From positions 10,076 to 37,344 of the forward strand of contig DBQL01000006.1 of assembly GCA_002305235.1 (NCBI GenBank): a DNA stretch of 27,269 bases, in the 5' to 3' direction. This document shows, in pieces, positions 8,003 through 17,625 of the stretch (position 1 is its first letter; every line of letters begins with the position of its first letter). A program made the position numbers and the translations under genes. The stretch comes from Prevotella sp. UBA1395 (lineage in GTDB: Bacteria; Bacteroidota; Bacteroidia; Bacteroidales; Bacteroidaceae). The notes under the pieces were generated by a model. The model worked only from the letters and a program-made list of their open reading frames with translations. It made no database searches and was not told the origin of the DNA.

Positions 8003-8036
8003 TTGCAAGACTTCTGTATCAAATATTATAACTTTG
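8003..8036 (+). promoter_or_regulatory. Predicted promoter of the FAS1-SusCD operon
   Basis: TAACTTTG (8029-8036) matches the Bacteroidota -7 consensus TAnnTTTG. A TTG (8003-8005) lies 23 nt upstream, slightly further than ideal for the -33 element. It sits 42 nt before the start codon at 8079, in an AT-rich gap. This is the only convincing promoter seen for the seven genes that follow. Confidence 0.55.
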
Positions 8037-8078
8037 CAGTGCACTAAAAACCTAAGAAAGTTCAATTACCAATAAATC

Positions 8079-10589
8079 ATGACAACGATCGAATCTATTA
8101 AACGAAGGCTGATCAAGGCTTCAGGGATCACGATGCTGCTTGCGGCGTGCGGTCTCGGCTTTGTGTCGTGTGACAAGTATGATCTTGACACGATCTCGCC
8201 ATCATGGTTGGGGCAGTCCATTTATGATTACCTCAAGGACAACGGTAATTATACCTATACGGTAAAGATTATCGATGACTTGGGATACTCGGAGGTTCTG
8301 GCCCGGACCGGTTCTAAAACTCTTTTTGTGGCTGATGATGATGCCTTCAATCGTTTTTTCAAAAACAACGAGTTTGGTGTTAGAAGTTACGAGCAGCTGT
8401 CTACCTCGCAGAAGAAAATGCTGCTCTTCGGTTCGATGATCAACAACAGCTTCCAAATCAACAATCTCTCGAGCACCGAAGGGCCCGTGGAGGGCGCATG
8501 TATGAGAAGGTTGTCGTCGGAAACTGTTTATGACACGGTGCCGGTCTTGAAAGCCACGGATATGCCCAACAATCCGTATTGGAGCCGCTATCGGGAGAAA
8601 GGCGAGCTTGTGTGCCTGCAAGACATGTCTATTGTGCCGATGATTCACTTCATTGAGAAACATTTGGTCAACAACAAGATCACCAATGACGACTATAATT
8701 TCGTCTATAATGGCTCCATTTCACGGCAAAGCGGCGATGCCAGTGTCAATGGCGTACAGATCACAGAGCAGAACATCAAGTGTTCCAATGGATTTGTACA
8801 TAAGGTACAAGACGTGATGATGCCGTTGAAAAACATGGCCGAGCTGATTCGCAGCAAAAGCCAGACCTCGCAGTTCAACAATCTGTTGGAGCGATTCTGC
8901 GCACCTTATTACAGCAAGACGGCTACCGATAATTATAACCGTCTTTATAACAAGAGCGTGGACTCGGTATTCCAAAAGAGATTTTTCTCATCCAAGAGTC
9001 AGGACGGCCAACCCCTGAACGTGTCGCCGGACAATGGTCCGGTGCAGTTGCTGAAATATGACCCGGAATGGAACTCATACTATTCGGGTGAGGCAACTTC
9101 ATCGTCCAAGGAGGTGGCTTTGGAGCAAGACATGGGTGTGATGATGGTGCCGAGCAACCAAGCGATGGAAGAATACTGGAACACCGGAGCGGGACGCGTG
9201 TTGAAAGACTATTACGGCTCATGGGACCGCGTGCCCGACTATGTTGTCGCCGAGTTGATCAACAACAACATGCTCAACTCTTTCGTGTCGAGCGTGCCGA
9301 GCAAATTCTCCAGTATCATGAACGATGCCAACGATCCTATGGGAGTATCGCAGGCCGATATCGACAGTGTGTGGCTGGGATGCAACGGAGCCATCTACCT
9401 GACCAATAAGGTCTTCTCGCCCACGACATACGTGAGCGTGCTGTTCCCGGCGTTTATCAATGAGGCCATGAGCATCATGCGTTGGGGTGTGTATCGCTGC
9501 CAGTACAACGTATATCTCAATTCTCTCAACTCGGTTTACAGCTTCTTCATACCCACCAACAACGCGTTGTTGGAGTATATCGACCCGGTGTCGTTTGGAA
9601 AGAGCACCACGCAGCTCTTCAGGTTCCATTATGACGGCAGCAAGACCGATGATGCCGAGCGCGTGTGGGCAAGCATTTGGAATTACAATACGGAGACCAA
9701 GGAGGTGGGAGACTCTGTGGGCAAGGCCTCATACGACCAGATTGTGGACCGCCTGCAAGACATTCTCGAGAACCATATCATTCTTGGCGATGTGACCGAT
9801 GGCAGTACTTATTATCGGACAATGGGCGGTTCGGAGGTCAAGGTGACCAATACCGGATTGGGACAGAACGGTATGAAGATTGAAGGAAGCTGGCAACTGA
9901 ACGAGGGCTCGGCCAATCCAATCGACTATATCTATAATCAGGAAAACGGTAGGAGCTATATTTTGGGCCAAGAGCCTATCATGTGTACCCGCATGACCGT
10001 TCGCGACATCTTGGCGAAGCATGAGGAATACAGTATGTTCCTGCAGTTGATGGACGGCAGCGGACTCTTTGAGACCATTCATAACAACCGGAATGCATGT
10101 GGCGGAACAAACATCAGCGTGTTCAACACCTATCACTATACGGTATATGTGCCAACCAATGAGTCTATAGAAGCATTGATCGCGGCAGGAAAATTGCCCA
10201 CATGGGAGCAGGTAGAGAATGCCGACGCCAATGGAGACTATGCCAAGAAGTCGGCCGACTCGGCCACAATCGTGAATTTCCTGCGCTATCATATTCAGGA
10301 CAATGCCGTATTTATCGGAGCCAAACCCACAAGCGGAGACTTTGAGACAGCGGCATTCAATAAGGCCAACGAGAGTTTCTACAAGCTGCGTGTACAGTCG
10401 GATGGGAACCAGATTTCAGTGACAGACGCGAAGGGAAACAAGCGCAAGGTGTTGACTTCCAACTCCCAACTGTATAATCAAATGGCCAAGGAGTATCAGT
10501 ATAATAGTAGTGATGCCGCAAGGGCAACCCAGATAGAGACCAGCTCCTCGGCTGTGGTGCATCTCATAGATGGTCCATTATTGCATTAA
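8079..10589 (+). CDS. Large lipoprotein with four FAS1 (fasciclin) repeats
   Basis: 836 residues. The N-terminus is a lipoprotein signal ending GFVSC (Cys31), followed by DKYDLD, an acidic stretch like the surface-export signal of Bacteroidota lipoproteins; LLAAC (Cys24) is an alternative lipobox. Four diverged FAS1 domains can be read from the repeated core strand: TLFVADDDAFNRF (81-93), MGVMMVPSNQAMEEY (352-366), YSFFIPTNNALLEYI (487-501) and YTVYVPTNESIEALI (687-701). Each ends in a characteristic closing segment such as FVHKVQDVM, IYLTNKVFS, YILGQEPIM and VVHLIDGPLL. FAS1 domains bind proteins or glycans in other systems; here the role is unknown. As first gene of the SusCD operon it may be a surface glycan-binding or scaffold protein. 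Known: the fold. Inferred: location and role. Confidence 0.85.
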   Translation: MTTIESIKRRLIKASGITMLLAACGLGFVSCDKYDLDTISPSWLGQSIYDYLKDNGNYTYTVKIIDDLGYSEVLARTGSKTLFVADDDAFNRFFKNNEFGVRSYEQLSTSQKKMLLFGSMINNSFQINNLSSTEGPVEGACMRRLSSETVYDTVPVLKATDMPNNPYWSRYREKGELVCLQDMSIVPMIHFIEKHLVNNKITNDDYNFVYNGSISRQSGDASVNGVQITEQNIKCSNGFVHKVQDVMMPLKNMAELIRSKSQTSQFNNLLERFCAPYYSKTATDNYNRLYNKSVDSVFQKRFFSSKSQDGQPLNVSPDNGPVQLLKYDPEWNSYYSGEATSSSKEVALEQDMGVMMVPSNQAMEEYWNTGAGRVLKDYYGSWDRVPDYVVAELINNNMLNSFVSSVPSKFSSIMNDANDPMGVSQADIDSVWLGCNGAIYLTNKVFSPTTYVSVLFPAFINEAMSIMRWGVYRCQYNVYLNSLNSVYSFFIPTNNALLEYIDPVSFGKSTTQLFRFHYDGSKTDDAERVWASIWNYNTETKEVGDSVGKASYDQIVDRLQDILENHIILGDVTDGSTYYRTMGGSEVKVTNTGLGQNGMKIEGSWQLNEGSANPIDYIYNQENGRSYILGQEPIMCTRMTVRDILAKHEEYSMFLQLMDGSGLFETIHNNRNACGGTNISVFNTYHYTVYVPTNESIEALIAAGKLPTWEQVENADANGDYAKKSADSATIVNFLRYHIQDNAVFIGAKPTSGDFETAAFNKANESFYKLRVQSDGNQISVTDAKGNKRKVLTSNSQLYNQMAKEYQYNSSDAARATQIETSSSAVVHLIDGPLLH

Positions 10590-10607
10590 AAAAAATATAA
10601 TCGAGAT

Positions 10608-13600
10608 ATGAAAACTAAAAGCATTCAACGGATATCTGCACTTGCCCTCATGGGATTGCTGTCTTTGGGGCAAACGAATGCTCAAGAGGCGGGACAGATT
10701 ATCACAGGAACGGTGAACGATAGCTTTGGTCCTGTGATGATGGCCAATGTCGTCGAGATAGATGCTTCCAAACGTATCGTGTCGTCTACACAAACGGATA
10801 TCAATGGTAATTTCTCCTTAAAGATCCAAAGTCCGAAAAACAAACTGAGAGTTTCATTTGTGGGAACCAAGACTCAGACGTTGCAAATTAACAAGACGGA
10901 ATACAGCATCATGCTTGAGGACGAGCAGATGATTCAGGAGGTGGTGGTCAATGCCAAGCGCAGATCGGGTGGATCGGGATTGAATATTCCGGTGGACGAG
11001 ATCTCGACGGCACAGCAGTCGATCAGTGCCAAGGAGTTTGAGGGATTAGGCGTGAGCACTATCGACGAGGCGCTGCAAGGACGTATTGCCGGACTTGACA
11101 TCGTGGCGAACAGCGGAAACCTTGGTTCGGGAACATCGATGCGATTGCGTGGTGTCAGCTCTGTCAACATGAGCGGTGAGCCACTGATTGTGGTCGATGG
11201 TAATGTTTGGGAGACAGATGCCAAGTTTGATATCAATGGCGCCAATGATGAGAAGTTTGCCGAGCTGCTGAACGTGAATCCCGAGGATATCGAGAGCATC
11301 TCCGTGCTGAAGGATGCCGCTGCTACTGCCATTTGGGGTTCGCAGGGAGCCAACGGTGTAATCGAGATCAAGACTAAGCGCGGAGCGCGCGGACGCACGC
11401 AGGTGACCTATAGCTACCGAGTGACCGGGACTTATCAGCCCGAAGGATACAAGATGCTTACGGGCGACCAATACACCATGCTGATGAAGGAAGAATACTT
11501 TAACCCCAAACTAAGTGATGCTTCCAGCAATATCATCGAGTTCAATTACGACCCCAGCTATTCGGAGTATGAGATGTATAACAATAATACCGACTGGATC
11601 AAGGCGGTGAAACAGACCGGATGGCAGCAGCAACACTATGTGTCTTTGGCCGGCGGTGGTGAGAAGGCTAACTTCCGCGTGACGGCGGGTTACGACCATG
11701 ACACGGGAAGTATCATCAAGCAAACGCTCAGCAGATATACCTCACGCGTGGCGTTAGACTATTTTGTCAGTGACCGAATCAAGATTCAGACGAACATCGC
11801 TTTCACCTACACGCGCAACAACAGGAACTATACGGACCTGTTGTCCATATCATATAAGCGTATGCCCAACCTCTCTATCTATGAGCAGGACAACACGGGG
11901 CGCGACCTTTCCAACTATTATAACATCCTGCCGACGGTAAGCTCGGAGCTGCGTGACCAACTGTCGCAGTTCAATCCGGTTGCCATCGCTGACTTGGCGA
12001 CCAACCGCGAGACCAGTTATAATATCGAACCGGAGTTTAAATTGAATTACGAGCTGTTGGGAACGGAAGAAAGCAAGAGCCGACTGACCTACGAAGGTAA
12101 GATCGTATTTAATATTTTCAACAAGTACAACGATACTTTCCTCCCGGCTTCCTTGAATACTCAGGGATGGAGCAGCAGCAATCAGAACAGCACTACATCT
12201 GTTTCCAACAAGAGTTTGGGCGTGACGACCACGCATACATTGACTTTTGCCCCTCACTTCAATAATGAAGACCACTCGCTCATGATGATGATCAGGGGGC
12301 AAGTTACTGATGGTAACAGCAATTCGCAGACTACGGGAGAATATGGTTTGCCCACCGGCACCATTACAGGACCGAGTGCCCCCGGTATCATCAATCAGTT
12401 TGGCACCTCGGCCGGCAGGTGGCGTAGCGTATATTTGACTTATTCGGCCCACTATGCGTACAAAGGCCGCTACATGGCCGACTTCTCTGTTCGCCGCGAT
12501 GGCTCCACGAAGTTTGGACCGGACCAGCGTTGGGGTAACTTCCCCGCATTCTCCTTGAGATGGAATATCAGTAAGGAGCCTTGGTTTAAGAATGCCATGC
12601 CTTGGTTCAGCATGCTGTCTTTGCGTCCGGGATGGGGTATAGTCGGCAATCAACCCAACGGTGAATACCTCTATTTGAGCAAATATTCCAATGGTGCCGG
12701 ATATATGGGCGAAGGCTCGGTATATCCCAGCAATATCCAGTTGAAGAACCTGAAATGGGAGCAAAAGGAAACCTACAACATCGGTCTCGACTTTGGTTTC
12801 TTCAATGACCGACTCAATGGTAATGTGGAATTTTATGTTCAGAACACCAGTGACCTGCTTATGGTGAATCGCGGCATACCGAGATCATCAGGCTTTACGG
12901 CCTTGTCTTACCAAAATGTGGGTAACATGAAGAATGTGGGTTGGGAGTTTAACATCAACGGAAACAGGATATTGCGGGTTGGTCCGGCATCTCTTGACTT
13001 CAACATTACATTTGCCAACAACAAGAATCAGATTACGAAGATGGATGAGACGGTGCTCAGTAACATGAATCGTGAGTTTGATTATCAGAACGGGTCTTAT
13101 CTCACTCATATCGAATTGAACCGTGCTTTCGGATCGATTTACGGCTTCCGGTATAAGGGCGTGTATCAGTATTCTGAATATTCCGAGACTGAAGTTGCGG
13201 GTGTGAGTGGTCCAAACTCTCCCGTTGTGCGTGATGCCAATGGTCAGGTGGTATTTGATGAGAAGGGCCAGACAAAGCCTGTCTACTTTGGATACGGTAC
13301 TAACTCCGAGTATGAGTTCAAGGGAGGTGACGCGATCTACGATGATATTAACCATGATGGTACTATCGACGAGCTTGATATTGTGTATCTTGGTTCCTCA
13401 CTGCCTAAGATTACCGGTGGATTTGGTTTCAAGATCAATATTGGACGCTTCACTTGGAACAACCAGTTCAACTTCCGCTGGGGTAACAAGATCATCAATC
13501 GCGCCCGCATGCTTGCCGAGAATATGTACTCGAATAACAACCAGAGCCGTGCCGTCGACTGGCGATGGCGTGTGGAGGGAGATATCACTGAGATTCCCCG

Positions 13601-13892
13601 CGCATTGTATCAGAGCGGCTACAACTGGCTGGGCAGCGACCGATTTGTAGAGAATGGTTCGTTCCTTCGACTCAACTACACCCAGATTTCATATAGTTTC
13701 TCGCCTAAAAGCCTGAAGAAAATCGGCCTTTCGCGTATGAGTTTCTACGTTTCTGCCAATAATCTTTTCTGCTTGACACAGTATAGTGGCGCAGACCCGG
13801 AGGTAGGTTATGGCTCGTATGGCATTGTGTATGACAGTGCGCAGACACCGCGATCTCGTTCTTTTACCGGAGGTATCACCATCGGATTCTAA
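10608..13892 (+). CDS. SusC/RagA-type TonB-dependent outer-membrane transporter 1
   Basis: 1094 residues, starting 18 nt after the FAS1 gene. Signal peptide MKTKSIQRISALALMGLLSL... is cut near TNA-QEAG (25/26). A carboxypeptidase-regulatory-like beta-sandwich spans about 30-103, a TonB box QEVVVNA lies at 110-116, and the plug covers about 128-258. The plug has the SusC signatures SMRLRGVSSV and PLIVVDG, and ISVLKDAAATAIWGSQGANG leading to VIEIKTKRG. The remaining roughly 830 residues are a beta-barrel ending in a terminal Phe (TGGITIGF), as expected for outer-membrane insertion. No STN domain is present, so it is not an ECF/anti-sigma signalling transducer. It pairs with the SusD gene 19 nt downstream to import oligosaccharides; the exact ligand is not readable. 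Confidence 0.96.
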   Translation: MKTKSIQRISALALMGLLSLGQTNAQEAGQIITGTVNDSFGPVMMANVVEIDASKRIVSSTQTDINGNFSLKIQSPKNKLRVSFVGTKTQTLQINKTEYSIMLEDEQMIQEVVVNAKRRSGGSGLNIPVDEISTAQQSISAKEFEGLGVSTIDEALQGRIAGLDIVANSGNLGSGTSMRLRGVSSVNMSGEPLIVVDGNVWETDAKFDINGANDEKFAELLNVNPEDIESISVLKDAAATAIWGSQGANGVIEIKTKRGARGRTQVTYSYRVTGTYQPEGYKMLTGDQYTMLMKEEYFNPKLSDASSNIIEFNYDPSYSEYEMYNNNTDWIKAVKQTGWQQQHYVSLAGGGEKANFRVTAGYDHDTGSIIKQTLSRYTSRVALDYFVSDRIKIQTNIAFTYTRNNRNYTDLLSISYKRMPNLSIYEQDNTGRDLSNYYNILPTVSSELRDQLSQFNPVAIADLATNRETSYNIEPEFKLNYELLGTEESKSRLTYEGKIVFNIFNKYNDTFLPASLNTQGWSSSNQNSTTSVSNKSLGVTTTHTLTFAPHFNNEDHSLMMMIRGQVTDGNSNSQTTGEYGLPTGTITGPSAPGIINQFGTSAGRWRSVYLTYSAHYAYKGRYMADFSVRRDGSTKFGPDQRWGNFPAFSLRWNISKEPWFKNAMPWFSMLSLRPGWGIVGNQPNGEYLYLSKYSNGAGYMGEGSVYPSNIQLKNLKWEQKETYNIGLDFGFFNDRLNGNVEFYVQNTSDLLMVNRGIPRSSGFTALSYQNVGNMKNVGWEFNINGNRILRVGPASLDFNITFANNKNQITKMDETVLSNMNREFDYQNGSYLTHIELNRAFGSIYGFRYKGVYQYSEYSETEVAGVSGPNSPVVRDANGQVVFDEKGQTKPVYFGYGTNSEYEFKGGDAIYDDINHDGTIDELDIVYLGSSLPKITGGFGFKINIGRFTWNNQFNFRWGNKIINRARMLAENMYSNNNQSRAVDWRWRVEGDITEIPRALYQSGYNWLGSDRFVENGSFLRLNYTQISYSFSPKSLKKIGLSRMSFYVSANNLFCLTQYSGADPEVGYGSYGIVYDSAQTPRSRSFTGGITIGF

Positions 13893-13911
13893 TCTTGAAA
13901 ACGAAAACATC

Positions 13912-15645
13912 ATGAAACAATTAGTTATATTTCAATCATTGGGGAGAAAGAAGCAGCGCATGGGGGCTTTGTCCAAGAAACTTCTGGGCATGGGCATCAC
14001 AACGTTGATGCTGACCTCCTGTGGCGATTTCCTCGATACATTACCGTTGAACGATGTGGTATTGGAGAACTTTTGGACTCAGAAATCCGACGTGACCAGT
14101 GTCCTCAACAGCTGTTACGAGTCGTTGGAATCATCCGACTGCATCACTCGTATGGGCCTTTGGGGAGAGATTCGGTCGGACAATATGATCCAAGGGGCAT
14201 CGACAAGCTATCAGGTATCAGATATTCTGAAAGAGAACCTATTGCCTACCAATGGGTTCACCAATTGGCTGGTGTTCTATCAAACCATCAATAGATGCAA
14301 CACCGTATGTCATTATGCACCTGTGGTTCAGGCCAAAGACCCCAACTACACCGATGCCCAGATGCGAGCAAACATTGCTGAGGCAACGGCCATTAGGGCC
14401 TTGTGCTACTTCTATCTCATCCGTACGTTCAAGGATGTGCCTTATACCACACGTCCGAGCATTGACGATACGGAGATCTACCAAATCCCGGCCACACCCT
14501 TCAACGCTGTGCTCGATTCCATCATCAACGACTTGGAGAGCGTGAAAGACTTCGCCGTGCGCCGTTATTACACTGACGACAGCAGCAATGCCTATTATAA
14601 CTCCTCGCGGATCACGCGTTGGGCCATCTACGCCATGCTTGCCGATATGTATCTTTGGAAGGGAGATTGGGACAAGTGCATCAGCTATTGCGACCTGATT
14701 CTTGACTACAAGAAGCTGCAATACAAGGAGCTTCGTGAGAAAGATGTGAACAATGTGGCCGACCTCGAGCTGTTCAACGGCTATCCGCTGATCATGGAAC
14801 AAGAGACCGGAAGCGTGCTGTCGGGTCATGCCTATAACGAGATCTTCGGCAACGGCAACTCCTTTGAAAGCATCTTTGAACTTTATTTCCGCAACAACCA
14901 GTCTGTTTCCAACTCATGGGTGACCACATATTACGGTAGCAACTCCAATGTGTTGGGACAGCTCAGTGCCCCCGACTTTCTCTATAAGGATGCTGCAACG
15001 GGAAATAATAAGTTGTATACGCGCAACGATTGCCGTGTATACGAGAACATGCAAAGTGCCTCTTCTCGCTATGCGATTACCAAATATGCGCGTCAAACCG
15101 TATCGATGAACACCAAGAATGTGACTACTGAGGCCGACCTTAAACTTCAGGCCACCCGTCGAAGCAATGCTTACAGCAATTGGATCATTTACCGCATGAC
15201 CGATATTATGCTCATCAAGGCCGAGGCATCGGTACAAAAGGGCGAGGAAAATTTCCCCGTGGCGTTCTCCTTGGTCAACGCCGTCAACAAGCGTGCCAAG
15301 AATGCTTACACCTCGGCTGTTACCGATACGCTCAAGGCCAAAGACTATCAAAGCAAGCAACAACTTGAAGAACTGGTGCTCGATGAGCGTCAACGAGAGT
15401 TGATGTTTGAAGGAAAGCGATGGTTTGACCTTGTTCGTCTTGCCCGTCGCGACGGCGATACCCATCGCCTTGTAAGCAGAGTGGTCAATAAATATGTCGA
15501 CAATGTGAATGCCATTCGCATCAAGCTCGCCGACCCCAACATCATCTATTGGCCCTACTATGAGGAGGAACTCAAGGTGAATCCTTATCTTGTGCAGAAT
15601 CCTGCTTACAATACCGGAGATAATTCCCAACTGTCTCATAAATAG
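13912..15645 (+). CDS. SusD/RagB-type glycan-binding lipoprotein 1
   Basis: The start at 13912 lies 19 nt after the susC stop and gives 577 residues; the open frame further upstream overlaps susC in another frame. The lipobox is LMLTSC with Cys37, followed by GDFLDTLPLND, typical of SusD proteins. The unusually long basic N-terminus (GRKKQR) before the hydrophobic core could mean the real start is Met17. TPR-like helical segments run through the protein: ATAIRALCYFYLIRTF, ITRWAIYAMLADMYLWKGDW, and near the C-terminus LDERQRELMFEGKRWFDLVR (about 491-510), the hallmark SusD helix. It acts at the cell surface as the lid of SusC 1. The FAS1 gene follows after only 6 nt. Confidence 0.95.
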   Translation: MKQLVIFQSLGRKKQRMGALSKKLLGMGITTLMLTSCGDFLDTLPLNDVVLENFWTQKSDVTSVLNSCYESLESSDCITRMGLWGEIRSDNMIQGASTSYQVSDILKENLLPTNGFTNWLVFYQTINRCNTVCHYAPVVQAKDPNYTDAQMRANIAEATAIRALCYFYLIRTFKDVPYTTRPSIDDTEIYQIPATPFNAVLDSIINDLESVKDFAVRRYYTDDSSNAYYNSSRITRWAIYAMLADMYLWKGDWDKCISYCDLILDYKKLQYKELREKDVNNVADLELFNGYPLIMEQETGSVLSGHAYNEIFGNGNSFESIFELYFRNNQSVSNSWVTTYYGSNSNVLGQLSAPDFLYKDAATGNNKLYTRNDCRVYENMQSASSRYAITKYARQTVSMNTKNVTTEADLKLQATRRSNAYSNWIIYRMTDIMLIKAEASVQKGEENFPVAFSLVNAVNKRAKNAYTSAVTDTLKAKDYQSKQQLEELVLDERQRELMFEGKRWFDLVRLARRDGDTHRLVSRVVNKYVDNVNAIRIKLADPNIIYWPYYEEELKVNPYLVQNPAYNTGDNSQLSHK

Positions 15646-15651
15646 AAAAGA

Positions 15652-17577
15652 ATGCGTTTTATGAAAAAGATATATTATTTCATCCTGCTCATGCTCACCG
15701 CTTCTTTTGGAGCGACCATGCAGAGTTGTTCCGATGAGGAAATGCCCACGACCTATTACACATCCGTCAAGCAAACGGCAGCAGCTTTCATCTCCGCTGA
15801 TCCCGAACGGTTCAGTGAGTTTGAGGCCATTCTTAATCGTTCCAACTATTACACCTTGCTGTCCACCTACGGCACTTTCACCCTGTTTGCACCTACCAAT
15901 TCGGCCGTAGACCGGTATCTGAAGCAGAACGGTTGGGCATCGGTCAATGATATTCCACAGGCCAAATGCGATACCATCGCACGTACACATATCGTCAAGC
16001 GGGGTGCTTATTTCACCACGGATGTCAGTGATGCCTCATTGCCCGAGATGAATATGAACGACCGTTATATCACCATCTCGTCCGATTCGGATGTGACCAA
16101 TGGCAACGCACTGGTGTTTTACGTGAATAAGAACTCCAAGATGATAGCCCGCGACGACTCCGTGACCAACGGTGTGGTTCATACCATCGACCAAGTGCTC
16201 GAGGCAAGCAACCTGTTTTTGCCCGACCTGATCGACGAGAATCCTAAACTCAAGATCTTCAGCGAGGCTCTTCATCTCACCGGTATGAGCGATTCCATTT
16301 CCAAATATATTGACGAGAGCTATACCATCAGCCTCGATTCTGTTGTCGATGGTGTGGCCACGATGTATGGTGGACGTCCCACGCAGGCTTATTGGCCGGA
16401 GAAACGCTATTTCAAGTTCTCCGCCTTCGTCGAGACCGACTCTATTTTTGCCTTGCATGGCATCAACAACCTCGACGATCTGAAAGCTTATGCCAAGAAA
16501 GTGTACGACCAGACTTATCCTAATGACGCAGGTCTTTATGATGACGATTGGACCAACCGCAAGAATCCGCTCAACCGCTTCATCTCTTATCACCTCATCG
16601 ACCGTTTGGGCAATTACAGCGATTGGGTCAGCACCGGAGCCATTCGCGAGCAGTGTTGCGTAACGTCTGTTTTAGACCCTGAAGACTATTACGAGACAAT
16701 GTGCCCCGGCACCATCGCACGATTCAGCGGTCCGTCGGTAGGCCTCTTCATCAACCGCAAGGGATTGCAGAACAACGCCTCCATCCGTGGTGTCAAGGTG
16801 TTGTCTCCCTCAGAGTCGGGACAGGCCGACCAAAACGCCTTGAACGGCATGTATCACTTCATCGATGACATCTTGGTCTATTCCACCGACGTGCGCGACA
16901 AGGTGCTCAACACCCGCATTCGCATAGACGGAACAACGATGAGTGCTGACTTTATGAACGCCGGCGCACGTGGACATCTTGGTGAAAACTATATCACCGG
17001 CTTCAAGCATGCCTACATCAAAGACTGGAAGGTCAGCGAGGAGACATTTATCGGCGTACACAGTAACGAGGTCTATTGGCACTCTTACGAGGGTAATGCC
17101 ATCTGTCTGATGGGTATTTATGATGTGAGCATGAAGTTGCCGCCGGTGCCAAGCGGCACCTACGAGATCCGAATGGGCTATACCGTCGGTGTAGAGCGTG
17201 GTGTGGTACAAGTCTATCTTAACAATGAACCTTGCGGCATTCCCATCGACCTTCGTATCTATGGTGTCAGTCCGCTTGTCGGATGGGTGGCCGATGGCGA
17301 TGATGAGAATGAGAATCTCGCCAACGATAAAGCCATGCACAACCGCGGATACATGAAGGCAATGGACAGTTATCGATCATCCGGAGGCAATGTTTTCCGT
17401 CAGAATGTGGAGAACCTGCGTCGTGTGCTCGTCACCACCCATCTTGAAGAAGGCAAGGACTATTACTTGCGTTTCCGTCAGGTGCTCGACGATCCCAAGT
17501 GTTACCTCTCTTTCGACTATATCGAGCTTTGTCCGGCCAGTGTCTACAACAGTCCGGTGGGCGAGGACCCGCATTGA
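15652..17577 (+). CDS. FAS1-domain surface lipoprotein with C-terminal beta-rich domain (second FAS1 protein)
   Basis: 641 residues from 15652; Met4 at 15661 is an equally possible start. The lipobox is ATMQSC (Cys26) followed by SDEE, matching an acidic surface-export signal. FAS1 domain 1 spans about 38-185: FTLFAPTNSAVDRYL (76-90) is the classic first motif, RTHIV (111-115) the helix, and GVVHTIDQVLE (174-184) the end. A second, looser FAS1 domain spans about 190-410, with RFISYHLIDRL (309-319) and GMYHFIDDILV (399-409). Residues about 420-641 form a separate beta-rich region (GTYEIRMGYTVGVERGVVQV, DYYLRFRQVL, YLSFDYIEL) that looks like a ligand-binding sandwich but is not one I can name. 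It occupies the place after SusD where SusE/SusF-like glycan-binding proteins usually lie. Function is inferred from context only. Confidence 0.85.
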   Translation: MRFMKKIYYFILLMLTASFGATMQSCSDEEMPTTYYTSVKQTAAAFISADPERFSEFEAILNRSNYYTLLSTYGTFTLFAPTNSAVDRYLKQNGWASVNDIPQAKCDTIARTHIVKRGAYFTTDVSDASLPEMNMNDRYITISSDSDVTNGNALVFYVNKNSKMIARDDSVTNGVVHTIDQVLEASNLFLPDLIDENPKLKIFSEALHLTGMSDSISKYIDESYTISLDSVVDGVATMYGGRPTQAYWPEKRYFKFSAFVETDSIFALHGINNLDDLKAYAKKVYDQTYPNDAGLYDDDWTNRKNPLNRFISYHLIDRLGNYSDWVSTGAIREQCCVTSVLDPEDYYETMCPGTIARFSGPSVGLFINRKGLQNNASIRGVKVLSPSESGQADQNALNGMYHFIDDILVYSTDVRDKVLNTRIRIDGTTMSADFMNAGARGHLGENYITGFKHAYIKDWKVSEETFIGVHSNEVYWHSYEGNAICLMGIYDVSMKLPPVPSGTYEIRMGYTVGVERGVVQVYLNNEPCGIPIDLRIYGVSPLVGWVADGDDENENLANDKAMHNRGYMKAMDSYRSSGGNVFRQNVENLRRVLVTTHLEEGKDYYLRFRQVLDDPKCYLSFDYIELCPASVYNSPVGEDPH

Positions 17578-17625
17578 TAACCCATAGAGACATGACTTGA
17601 TTTCTGAACCAAGAAACATTAAAAT

